NCBI GenBank assembly: GCA_943914475.1
Contig: CALUCE010000024.1
Location: forward strand, 1 to 9,230
Length of the DNA stretch: 9,230 nucleotides
Reading direction: 5' to 3'
Source of the DNA: an uncultured Anaerococcus sp.
Lineage (GTDB): Bacteria > Bacillota > Clostridia > Tissierellales > Peptoniphilaceae
In this document: positions 1 through 5,342 of the stretch, in pieces
Layout of the letters: each line of letters begins with the position of its first letter
How positions within the stretch are numbered: the stretch's first letter is position 1
Made by a program: the position numbers and the translations under genes
Notes under the pieces: generated by a model
Database searches by the model: none
The model's input: only the letters and a program-made list of their open reading frames with translations
What the model was told of the DNA's origin: nothing

Positions 1-54
1 CGAACGGCACGTACGGGTGGTGTGAGAGGGGCTACAGGTTAGCCCCTACTCGAT
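1..54 (+). mobile_element. Group II intron, 3' end (partial)
   Basis: The first 54 bases are GC-rich and unlike the AT-rich DNA that follows. Bases 1-22 look like the 3' arm of intron domain V, with the GCACGTACGG-type core; the 5' arm lies outside the window. Bases 24-51 fold as domain VI: GAG, A27 and GGGGCTA (28-34) pair with TAGCCCC (40-46), T47 and CTC (49-51), with a five-base loop. This leaves a single unpaired A at 48. A bulged adenosine six to seven bases before the 3' end is the branch point of group II introns, and the sequence then ends in CGAT, fitting the AY 3' terminus at about 53-54. The intron runs left to right, so its reverse transcriptase/maturase gene should lie upstream of the window. 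It opposes the thi operon. The exact 3' boundary (54 or 55) is inferred. Confidence 0.85.
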
Positions 55-263
55 TAAATGAAGAGAGAATCTTCTTCATAAAGTTCCTTATTAAAGATAT
101 CTTCTATACTTTTTTCTCCTAATTTTATTTTGGAAACTTCTTCTATTAACTTTTTCTTGTCATCAAATTTTGCCAGGGCAAGATCTACTTCCTTTTCTCC
201 ATTCCTATAATATAAGTACCATAAACCTGCGTGGTTTGATAGTTCATACGATCCTCTAAGCAA
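54..263 (-). CDS. Small hypothetical protein at the end of the thi operon, possibly truncated
   Basis: I do not recognise this 69-residue product. It reads as plausible coding sequence: an aromatic N-terminal part (GLWYLYY near residues 13-19), then a charged, probably helical Lys/Glu-rich half with no membrane segment. It overlaps the last 8 bases of thiE in another frame. The only usable start is TTG at 263-261, because a stop lies two codons upstream in frame, and no good ribosome binding site precedes it. Translation would therefore depend on ribosomes terminating on thiE. An ATG at about 250 has a better AGAGG site but opens a different frame that stops after some 20 codons. The TAA stop occupies 56-54, exactly where the group II intron ends, so the present C-terminus may have been created by the insertion. 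It could be a real small gene, a gene cut short by the intron, or a decayed remnant. Confidence 0.45.
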   Translation of the reverse strand: MLRGSYELSNHAGLWYLYYRNGEKEVDLALAKFDDKKKLIEEVSKIKLGEKSIEDIFNKELYEEDSLFI

Positions 264-894
264 GGTTTAAAATTTCTTTTGATAAGCCACTTAATTTTTT
301 AGCAACTTCTCTTGGCTTTTCACTATCCATAATGGCTCTTACTACACAAATACCACTTGCTCCAGATCCTTTTAGGACATTAAGATTTGTCTCGTTTAAT
401 CCTCCAATAGCTGCACTAGGTATCTTTATTTCATCATTTATAGCTCTTAGGGTGGAAACTTTGGTAAGGACTGTCTTTACCTTGGTTTTGGTTGGATAGA
501 TTGCTCCTACTCCTAGGTAGTCGGCTCCTTGTCTTTCTTTTTCTAGGGCAGTTTCTACAGTTTTTGCTGTTGCTCCTATAATTTTTTCATCACCTAAGAT
601 TTTTCTTGCCACATCTATATCCATATCTTCGCTTCCTAGGTGGACTCCGTCAGCCCCTGAAGCAAGGCAAACATCTACCCTGTCGTCTATAAGTAGGGGT
701 ACCTGGTATTTATGGCATAAATCTTTTAATTTTGTGGCTATTTCTATCATTTCTCTGGTTGATGCAGTTTTTTCTCTAAGCTGAACCAGGCTTACCCCAC
801 CCTTTAGTGCTTCTTCTACTCTATTAAAGAAAACATCATCAGAAATCTTATCTCTGTTTGTTACTAGGTATAGGGTCAAATCAATATCTTTCAT
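256..894 (-). CDS. thiE: Thiamine-phosphate synthase ThiE
   Basis: ThiE condenses hydroxyethylthiazole phosphate with HMP pyrophosphate to give thiamine monophosphate in the cytosol. The 212 residues are the usual family length and carry the TIM-barrel motifs in order: QLREK (38-42), a phosphate-binding DDRVDV (70-75; family members usually have NDRVDV), GADGVHLG (80-87), the GATAKT loop (107-112), GVGAIYPTKTK (128-138), AAIGGL (161-166) and a C-terminal GICVVRAI phosphate loop (181-188). The ATG start is supported by a GAGAGGA ribosome binding site that lies inside the end of thiM. The two genes overlap by 14 bases, implying translational coupling. The substrate from ThiM is made by the neighbouring gene. 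No HMP-P kinase (ThiD), source of the other substrate, is in this window. Confidence 0.95.
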   Translation of the reverse strand: MKDIDLTLYLVTNRDKISDDVFFNRVEEALKGGVSLVQLREKTASTREMIEIATKLKDLCHKYQVPLLIDDRVDVCLASGADGVHLGSEDMDIDVARKILGDEKIIGATAKTVETALEKERQGADYLGVGAIYPTKTKVKTVLTKVSTLRAINDEIKIPSAAIGGLNETNLNVLKGSGASGICVVRAIMDSEKPREVAKKLSGLSKEILNLA

Positions 895-1684
895 ATTTTA
901 TCCTCTCTTTTATAGTCTTCATATCAAGCAGTGATATCTTATCTAAAAATGCAAGTTTAAAACTTCCTAGTCCCATATCTTCTCTTATATCCTCAGAACT
1001 TATGTTTTCTATAGAAATGCCAAGTATAAGGGCTTCTAGGGAATTTTCTATGGCTAGGAAGGATGTACATATGGCTCCCAGGATACATCCTGTTCCTGTG
1101 AGTTTTTTAAGCCTATAGTCTCCATTGCTAAGTATATAGGTCTCATCATTATCGCAGGCTATATCTTTTTTGCCAGAGGCAAGAATTTTTGTGTTGTAGG
1201 TCTTAGAAAGTTTTTTAGCCTTTCCTATGATTTCTTTTATATCCAAATCTTTGGAATCAACTCCTGAAGTAGAAGTTTTTTCTTCTTCCAAGGAAAATAT
1301 TTCACTGTAGTTACCTTTGATTAGGTCAAAATTATAGGTTTTTAAAAGCTCTAGGGCAAAGTCTAGTCTTAAGCTTGATGCTGATACTCCAACCAGGTCC
1401 AAGACTAAGGGGATAGAGGACTTATTTGCCCTATGTGCCGACTTTTTCATAGCTTCCATCCTGAAATCTTGGATATTTCCCAAATTTATCAAAAGAGCGG
1501 AAGACTTCTCTGTAATCTCTTCTACTTCTCTAGGGTTATCAGCCATAATAGGACTTTGATTTAAGGATAAGATTACATTGGCCATATCGTTCATAGCTAT
1601 GGGATTGGTAAGGCAGTGGATGGTGTGGTTTTCATTTTCTAGTCTAGTAAAAATCTTCTCTAAATCTTCTAAGAACTTATTCAT
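881..1684 (-). CDS. thiM: Hydroxyethylthiazole kinase ThiM
   Basis: ThiM phosphorylates salvaged 4-methyl-5-(2-hydroxyethyl)thiazole with ATP and so feeds ThiE. The 267-residue protein shows the family signatures: HCLTNPIAMNDMAN (23-36) followed by SPIMADNPREVEEI (44-57), ALLINLGN (63-70), the substrate/ATP region LDLVGVSASSLR (95-106), GNYSEI (124-129), GVDS (141-144) and the anion-hole/catalytic TGTGCILGA (196-204) with Cys200. Two points differ from the usual consensus: the DPVGVGA motif reads DLVGVSA (Pro to Leu at 97, Gly to Ser at 101), and the RGN motif reads KGN. Length and fold signatures are otherwise intact, so activity is likely. The ATG overlaps the end of thiW by 8 bases, with an AAGG ribosome binding site 9 bases upstream inside thiW. 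The gene is the middle member of a thiW-thiM-thiE unit. Confidence 0.93.
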   Translation of the reverse strand: MNKFLEDLEKIFTRLENENHTIHCLTNPIAMNDMANVILSLNQSPIMADNPREVEEITEKSSALLINLGNIQDFRMEAMKKSAHRANKSSIPLVLDLVGVSASSLRLDFALELLKTYNFDLIKGNYSEIFSLEEEKTSTSGVDSKDLDIKEIIGKAKKLSKTYNTKILASGKKDIACDNDETYILSNGDYRLKKLTGTGCILGAICTSFLAIENSLEALILGISIENISSEDIREDMGLGSFKLAFLDKISLLDMKTIKERIKYERY

Positions 1685-2186
1685 CTAAGCTAGCCTTCAT
1701 CCTTCCTAGGGTTTTGTTTCTTTCAAGAATTTTTAAAAAGGAAAAGGCCACTATGGAACCTATGATAGTTGCTGCCAAAAATGAAGGTGTAAAGGTAAAA
1801 AGAGCAACCTTGGCATCACCTGCAACAAACTTCATTACTGGAAAACTTACCATAGATCCTATAATTCCTGTTCCTATAATTTCTCCTGCACAGGCAGCCA
1901 GGATATTTTCATTAAACTTCTTATATAAAACCCCTGATAAAAAGGCTCCAAATATTCCTCCTGTTATAGCAAGGGGAGATATAGCAAAAAACATCATCCT
2001 CAATATACCTATGGACAGAGCACATACTAGGCTATACCAGGGTCCTAAAAATACCGAACAAACTATATTTACCAAGTGCTGGGTTGGGGCAAAGCCGTGG
2101 ACTCTTAAGATAGGAGATACGACAACTCCTATGGCAACAAAAAATGCCAAGAACACCAGTTTTCTTAAAGTAATCTTATTTCTCAT
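1677..2186 (-). CDS. thiW: ECF transporter S component ThiW (thiazole uptake)
   Basis: ThiW is the substrate-binding membrane subunit of an energy-coupling factor transporter, predicted for the thiazole moiety of thiamine. It would need the shared ECF ATPase/EcfT module encoded elsewhere. The 169 residues are very hydrophobic, with about five to six membrane segments (near 9-27, 38-61, 66-86, 92-112 and 130-153). The diagnostic stretch RVHGFAPTQHLVN (28-40) followed by LGPWYSL (47-53) matches the ThiW family closely. Genomic linkage to thiM and thiE supports thiazole rather than intact thiamine as ligand. The ATG is preceded by a good AAGGAG site (2192-2197) at 5 bases. It is first in the operon, and its leader holds a terminator hairpin (2204-2226), so expression is probably controlled by attenuation. 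No cleavable signal peptide is expected for this family. Confidence 0.93.
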   Translation of the reverse strand: MRNKITLRKLVFLAFFVAIGVVVSPILRVHGFAPTQHLVNIVCSVFLGPWYSLVCALSIGILRMMFFAISPLAITGGIFGAFLSGVLYKKFNENILAACAGEIIGTGIIGSMVSFPVMKFVAGDAKVALFTFTPSFLAATIIGSIVAFSFLKILERNKTLGRMKASLDE

Positions 2187-2191
2187 AATAA

Positions 2192-2197
2192 CTCCTT
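2192..2197 (-). promoter_or_regulatory. Ribosome binding site of thiW
   Basis: On the minus strand AAGGAG sits five bases before the thiW ATG and only about seven bases after the T-run of the leader terminator. The terminator, rather than an RBS-sequestering stem, is therefore the obvious control point. Confidence 0.8.
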
Positions 2198-2203
2198 ATA
2201 AAC

Positions 2204-2226
2204 AAAAAACTTTGCTTATGCAAAGT
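2204..2226 (-). terminator. Intrinsic terminator in the thiW leader (candidate attenuator)
   Basis: On the minus strand, ACTTTGC (2226-2220), loop ATAA and GCAAAGT (2215-2209) form a perfect 7-bp stem. It can be extended by two G-U pairs and runs directly into six T residues (2209-2204). It lies between the likely promoter and the thiW ribosome binding site, so it cannot end an upstream gene. It would stop transcription before the operon unless prevented. The 5' arm can pair instead with GTAAAGT at 2270-2264 in the upstream hairpin (seven pairs, one G-U). Confidence 0.75.
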
Positions 2227-2290
2227 CCTCTATACTTAAAATTTCTACTAGAAAGAAAGCCTCACTTTACAAGTAGCTTTGAGTTTATCT
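2204..2290 (-). promoter_or_regulatory. Structured 5' leader of the thi operon, not a TPP riboswitch
   Basis: The minus-strand leader contains three hairpins in a row. The first, at 2280-2256, is a 10-bp stem (AAAGC and TACTT against AAGTG and GGCTTT) with a GTA loop and a two-base AG bulge. The second, at 2254-2242, is TTTCT-AGT-AGAAA. The third is the terminator at 2226-2204. None of the conserved TPP riboswitch boxes (the CTGAGA-type box or the ACCTGAT-type segment) is present. Part of hairpin 1 can pair with the terminator 5' arm, giving a plausible antiterminator. The ligand or factor is unknown. Confidence 0.5.
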
Positions 2291-2299
2291 TAACACAAA
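2291..2299 (-). promoter_or_regulatory. Possible extended -10 promoter of the thi operon
   Basis: On the minus strand TGTTAAGAT combines a TGn extension with TAAGAT (four of six matches to TATAAT) and would start transcription about 10 bases before the first leader hairpin. The -35 region is only a T-rich stretch with no good match. Further TATAAT words upstream on the same strand (for example at 2333-2338) are alternatives, so this assignment is tentative. Confidence 0.35.
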
Positions 2300-2394
2300 A
2301 AAACAAATTATAAAACATAAAAAGTACATAAGATTATAGGTATAATAGTATAAAGAAAAATAAAAAAATAACAAAGATAAGTAAAAAAATAAAC

Positions 2395-2423
2395 AAAAAA
2401 GCCAATCATATAAGACTGGCTTT
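2395..2423 (-). terminator. Intrinsic terminator with no gene upstream of it
   Basis: On the minus strand AAAGCCAGTC and GATTGGCTTT pair over 10 bp (one G-U) around a TTATAT loop, followed by TTTGTTTATTTTTTT. The T-rich tail is only on the minus-strand side; on the + strand the stem is followed by just three T. There is no minus-strand gene upstream, because the next gene, at 2592, runs the other way. The terminator must therefore end a short non-coding transcript or attenuate a longer thi leader. Confidence 0.7.
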
Positions 2424-2478
2424 GATGGTTGGAATATAATATTCCGTGAGTTAAACAGTAAAAGTTTTTAAAACTTTC
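2395..2478 (-). ncRNA. Candidate small structured RNA or upstream thi leader segment
   Basis: A minus-strand promoter (2485-2513) would start a transcript near 2478 that reaches the terminator at 2395, about 85 nt. The segment is rich in hairpins: AAAGTTTT-A-AAAACTTT (2477-2461), the palindrome GGAATATTATATTCC (2445-2431) and the terminator stem (2423-2398). No open reading frame of note is present. No known RNA family is recognised. It may be a free small RNA, or the first attenuator of a long thi leader whose second terminator is at 2204. Confidence 0.4.
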
Positions 2479-2484
2479 CAATAA

Positions 2485-2513
2485 AGTATATCATTGAAAT
2501 ATCAATAAGTAAA
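2485..2513 (-). promoter_or_regulatory. Promoter for the small-RNA-like transcript
   Basis: On the minus strand TTTACT (2513-2508) and TATACT (2490-2485) are separated by exactly 17 bases. They match the sigma-A consensus at four and five of six positions. The start would be about 2478, immediately ahead of the first hairpin. Confidence 0.45.
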
Positions 2514-2548
2514 GAGGGAAATACTAAAAACTCATATTTTTTTGATTC

Positions 2549-2576
2549 TTGACCCAAACATATATGGGTATATATA
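2549..2576 (+). promoter_or_regulatory. Putative promoter and operator-like inverted repeat before the glycerate kinase homologue
   Basis: TTGACC (2549-2554) with TATATA (2571-2576), spacer 16, is a fair sigma-A promoter. Inside it, ACCCA (2552-2556) and TGGGT (2565-2569) form an inverted repeat overlapping the end of the -35 box and the spacer, as a repressor site would. A start from this promoter would fall near 2583, inside the ribosome binding site, leaving almost no leader. That weakens the assignment. Confidence 0.35.
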
Positions 2577-2591
2577 AAAATGAGGTGAAAT

Positions 2592-3704
2592 ATGGAAATT
2601 TTAGTTGCAATCGATTCTATAAAGGATTTTGAAAATTCAATAGAAGTAGGAACATTTTTCAAAGACGAATTAGAAGAGTGCAATATTAAGACACTTCCCT
2701 TTCTAGATGGAGGTAAGGGAACGGTAGAGGTCATGAAGTCTGTTATTAATGGTTCTTACGAATACGTTAACCTACATAACCCCTTAAACGAAGTTATAAC
2801 TGCAAGATATGTAAAAAATGGAGATCTAGCCATAATGGAGATGGCAGAGTCTAGTGGTTTAAGGCTTATATACAAGGAAGAGCTTGATGTTTTGGAGTCC
2901 TCATCCCTAGGTTTTGGAGAGATGTTAAGGGATGGGCTTGATAAGGGTTGTAGGAAATTTTTTATTGGAATTGGAGATACTGCTCCCCATGATATGGGTA
3001 TGGGTATGCTTTACGCCTTGGGAGTGAGGTATTATGATGATGAGGGCAAGGACTTAAATCCTGTTGCAAAAAATATGAGCAAAGTTAGAGAAATTGATTT
3101 TTCTAATCTTGATAGGAGACTTTTGGAGTCAAATCTCTTGCTTGCTACTAGTTTAAATATGACTCTGTTTGGAAAAAACTCCTTTTTGGACAATAGACCA
3201 ATTAGAAAAGGAGCCAAAATAGAAGATATAAAGGAACTTAGTCTGGGATCTAAGCATTTTTCTAAGCTTGTAAGCAAGGTTTATGGAGTAGAAGAAATAG
3301 ACTTTCCATCCTTAGGTTCTGGTGGAGGAGTAGCTTGGGCTTTATACACCATCTTTAAGGCCAAGGTCCAAAACTCTATGGATTTAATCTTGGAACTTGT
3401 AGATTTTGAGTCTTTAATCAAAGATAAGGATATTTTGATATTGGGAGAAGATGTGGAAGAATTCCATGCCCAATCATCAATCAACCTTGCCAAACTTGCC
3501 AAAAGATATAATCCTGGTATTAAGGTAGTTTTCCTAGAAGATGCAGATAGTGAGAAACTTCCGCCTATAGAATTTATCGATGTAATCTATGATTATAAGA
3601 TAGATGACTATATAGATAGGAATGATTATCAAGGAGAGATTAAAAGGATAGCCAGGGGACTTTATGATGAAGTCCTTGACCAATCTTTGGAGAGGGCCCT
3701 ATAA
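2592..3704 (+). CDS. Divergent glycerate kinase-family protein
   Basis: The 370 residues follow the GlxK-type (family 2) glycerate kinase pattern from end to end. The N-terminal IDSIKDFENSIEVG (7-20) corresponds to the usual APDSFKGSLSA start. It is followed by LDGGKGTVE (38-46), MAESSGL (84-90), the GIGDTAPHDMGMGML region (126-140) in place of GIGGSATNDGGAGML, KGA (206-208), GSGGG (242-246) and LGEDVEEFHAQSS (284-296) in place of TGEGRxDxQT. The family phosphorylates D-glycerate with ATP. Here several normally invariant residues are changed, and the segment that usually reads CDVxNPLxGxxG is ATSLNMTLFGKN (185-196). The substrate is therefore uncertain, and activity may be altered or lost. 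The ATG has an AGGTGA site four bases upstream. The gene stands alone, divergent from the thi operon, with a terminator overlapping its stop codon. Confidence 0.82.
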   Translation: MEILVAIDSIKDFENSIEVGTFFKDELEECNIKTLPFLDGGKGTVEVMKSVINGSYEYVNLHNPLNEVITARYVKNGDLAIMEMAESSGLRLIYKEELDVLESSSLGFGEMLRDGLDKGCRKFFIGIGDTAPHDMGMGMLYALGVRYYDDEGKDLNPVAKNMSKVREIDFSNLDRRLLESNLLLATSLNMTLFGKNSFLDNRPIRKGAKIEDIKELSLGSKHFSKLVSKVYGVEEIDFPSLGSGGGVAWALYTIFKAKVQNSMDLILELVDFESLIKDKDILILGEDVEEFHAQSSINLAKLAKRYNPGIKVVFLEDADSEKLPPIEFIDVIYDYKIDDYIDRNDYQGEIKRIARGLYDEVLDQSLERAL

Positions 3705-3718
3705 GGGTTCTCTTTTTT
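3691..3718 (+). terminator. Intrinsic terminator of the glycerate kinase homologue
   Basis: AGAGGGCCC (3691-3699) pairs with GGGTTCTCT (3704-3712) in a 9-bp stem with two G-U pairs around a TATA/A loop, followed by six further T. The stem begins in the last codons of the gene, and the TAA stop lies in the loop. Confidence 0.85.
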
Positions 3719-3728
3719 AGCTTTTCTT

Positions 3729-3758
3729 TAGTGAAAAATAAGAAAAATAACATATAAT
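3729..3758 (+). promoter_or_regulatory. Probable promoter of the rhomboid-lipoprotein unit
   Basis: A perfect TATAAT at 3753-3758 lies 33 bases before the rhomboid ATG and after the preceding terminator. The -35 match (TAGTGA, 3729-3734, spacer 18) is weak. A GGAAGAGAG ribosome binding site follows at 3778-3786. Confidence 0.5.
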
Positions 3759-3790
3759 ATATAGTAAATTATAAGACGGAAGAGAGAAAA

Positions 3791-4456
3791 ATGGCAAAAA
3801 CAAAAATGACAAGAACACTAATCATAATAAATTTGGCAGTATTTTTAATAATGACGGCTTCAGGAGGGACAGAATCCATAGAGAACCTGGTTAGGTTTAA
3901 TGCTATGGTCAAGCCCCTAGTCTACCAGGGACAATGGTGGAGAGTATTTTGTGCTCAATTTATCCATATAGGATTTTTCCATATCCTAATGAATATGTAT
4001 TTTTTAAATACTATAGGGCCAATCTTTGAAAGACTTTATGGACCTAGAAACTTTTTGATAATTTACTTAGTATCTGGTGTTGTGGGTAACCTCTTTACCT
4101 ATGCTTTTGGATCAACAAGTTCAGTAAGTGCAGGAGCATCAACTTCCCTTTATGGACTTTTGGGTCTTGCTATAGGGATTATGATAACCTACAAAAACGA
4201 TGAGATCCTAAGATCTTTTGGTGCATCCTTTGTTTCTGTAGTAGTGATAAACCTTATATATTCCTTTGTTATGCCAAGAGTAGGAGTCTTGGGTCACTTG
4301 GGAGGCTTTATAGGCGGGCTGGTCCTTGCGGGAATCTTCCCAATTATAAATAGATACCTACCTCAAACAAGGGTGAGTCTTTCCATAGTCCTCCTTGTAG
4401 TCTTGGTGGTAGCCTTTATCTATATAGGAAATAGATCTATGAGGATGGGTATCTAG
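3791..4456 (+). CDS. Rhomboid family intramembrane serine protease
   Basis: Rhomboids cut transmembrane segments of other membrane proteins within the lipid bilayer. The 221-residue protein has a short Lys/Thr-rich N-terminus and then the six-helix core, with a likely seventh C-terminal helix (about 195-215). Motifs appear in order: a first helix at 9-24, the L1 loop with QWWRVF (48-53), His59 and HILMN (64-68, the HxxxN pair on helix 2), GPIFERLYG (76-84), catalytic Ser117 in GASTSLYGL (115-123) and catalytic His169 in GHLGGFIGG (168-176). The Ser-His dyad and the supporting His64 and Asn68 are all present, so it should be active. The usual GASGA/GASxA is GASTS here. Its stop is one base from the start of a lipoprotein gene, suggesting a shared transcript. 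The natural substrate is not known. Confidence 0.93.
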   Translation: MAKTKMTRTLIIINLAVFLIMTASGGTESIENLVRFNAMVKPLVYQGQWWRVFCAQFIHIGFFHILMNMYFLNTIGPIFERLYGPRNFLIIYLVSGVVGNLFTYAFGSTSSVSAGASTSLYGLLGLAIGIMITYKNDEILRSFGASFVSVVVINLIYSFVMPRVGVLGHLGGFIGGLVLAGIFPIINRYLPQTRVSLSIVLLVVLVVAFIYIGNRSMRMGI

Positions 4457-4457
4457 G

Positions 4458-5342
4458 ATGAAAAAAACAAGCTTAATAAAATATACTTTCCTGGTGCTGG
4501 GTTTGGGACTTTTCCTAGGAGCTTGCAAAAAAGATAATAAACTTGGTCAAAGCGAGCCAGTAAGTATAGAAGAAGATGTTCCTGAGATAAAGTATGTCAA
4601 GGAAGAAAGAGAAGTCTTTAAAAATTCTTTCAAGAAAAAAGACTTTGAAAAGAAATATGGCTTTGGTAAGTATTCGGATGCCATAAAGATAGAAGATGCC
4701 TTGGGAAACCTGGTTGCTACAGAAATTGGAGACTTTAACTTGGGAATTTCTCTAAAGGAGTCAGACCTTGCACCTTATGCTGTTTCGGCATTTGTATCAT
4801 ATTTTGATAAGGAAGATAAAGATTTAGAAAATGGCAAAGATATAGAGTTTGGTCCAATCTGGGTGGATGATCCCAAGCTTATATCAAATATGACCTTTGA
4901 TAAAATGAGTGCAGAAAGTGGAGATATGCTTTTGGCAAGCCTATCGGTCATATCAGAAAATGACCAATATTCATCCTACTATATCTACAATAAAAACATG
5001 TCCCTTATTGATTATTTCTCCTTTACTAACTCTACAGAAAATACTTCTGTAGAAGTGACCAGGGGAAATAAAACATATTATCCAGATGGAAACGTGGGAA
5101 GTCCAGGCAGCCTATCAGAAGCTACGGAGGCTAGGGTAGAAGTAGAAAATAAGATTTTAAAGGAAGTAAAGGATACCTACTCTATAAAAACAGAGGAAGT
5201 TTTCCAAACTATAGATAAGGAAAAGATCCCTGTAGCCAACTTCCCCAAAGATTATGGCAAGGTTTTAAAGATGCTCACCATAGAAAGCATTACCAATCTA
5301 GAATCTTATCCTAGTGATAAGGGATATTTTAAAATATATTAA
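4458..5342 (+). CDS. Predicted lipoprotein of unknown function
   Basis: The N-terminus is a clear lipoprotein signal: KKTSLIK, a hydrophobic stretch at about 9-21, then a lipobox LGAC (20-23), so Cys23 should be lipid-modified and the mature protein anchored outside the membrane. The mature part (about 270 residues) is acidic and lysine-rich, with a charged linker (24-65) and then a mixed domain without recognisable motifs. Stretches such as GPIWVDDP (near 132-139) and the Ser/Thr/Asn/Tyr-rich region around 170-215 suggest a beta-rich fold. I do not recognise the family. It begins one base after the rhomboid stop codon, and its ribosome binding site (GAGGATGGG) lies in the end of that gene, so the two are probably translationally coupled. 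It is followed by a terminator. Confidence 0.85.
   Translation: MKKTSLIKYTFLVLGLGLFLGACKKDNKLGQSEPVSIEEDVPEIKYVKEEREVFKNSFKKKDFEKKYGFGKYSDAIKIEDALGNLVATEIGDFNLGISLKESDLAPYAVSAFVSYFDKEDKDLENGKDIEFGPIWVDDPKLISNMTFDKMSAESGDMLLASLSVISENDQYSSYYIYNKNMSLIDYFSFTNSTENTSVEVTRGNKTYYPDGNVGSPGSLSEATEARVEVENKILKEVKDTYSIKTEEVFQTIDKEKIPVANFPKDYGKVLKMLTIESITNLESYPSDKGYFKIY

Noticed and set aside
59..78. Inverted repeat TGAAGA...TCTTCA as a terminator of the thi operon
   Set aside because: The stem is only 6 bp and AT-rich, lies inside the small ORF, and has no T-run after it on the minus strand.
858..1118. Open frame of 86 codons on the + strand
   Set aside because: It lies antisense to thiM and the thiM-thiE junction; low-complexity Ser/Ile-rich composition typical of a shadow frame.
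1714..2313. Open frame of 199 codons on the + strand
   Set aside because: It is the antisense of thiW and its leader, has no ribosome binding site, and the thiW frame carries strong family motifs.
2187..2340. TPP riboswitch expected upstream of thiW
   Set aside because: Neither strand shows the conserved CTGAGA-type and ACCTGAT-type boxes in the right order; only short hairpins and a terminator are present.
2468..2734. Open frame of 88 codons on the minus strand
   Set aside because: It is antisense to the start of the glycerate kinase homologue and runs through the intergenic promoters and part of the small-RNA-like unit; no coding character.
3032..3502. Two minus-strand frames (3032-3277 and 3281-3502)
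   Set aside because: Both are antisense to the glycerate kinase homologue and Ser/Leu/Lys-rich, as expected for shadows.
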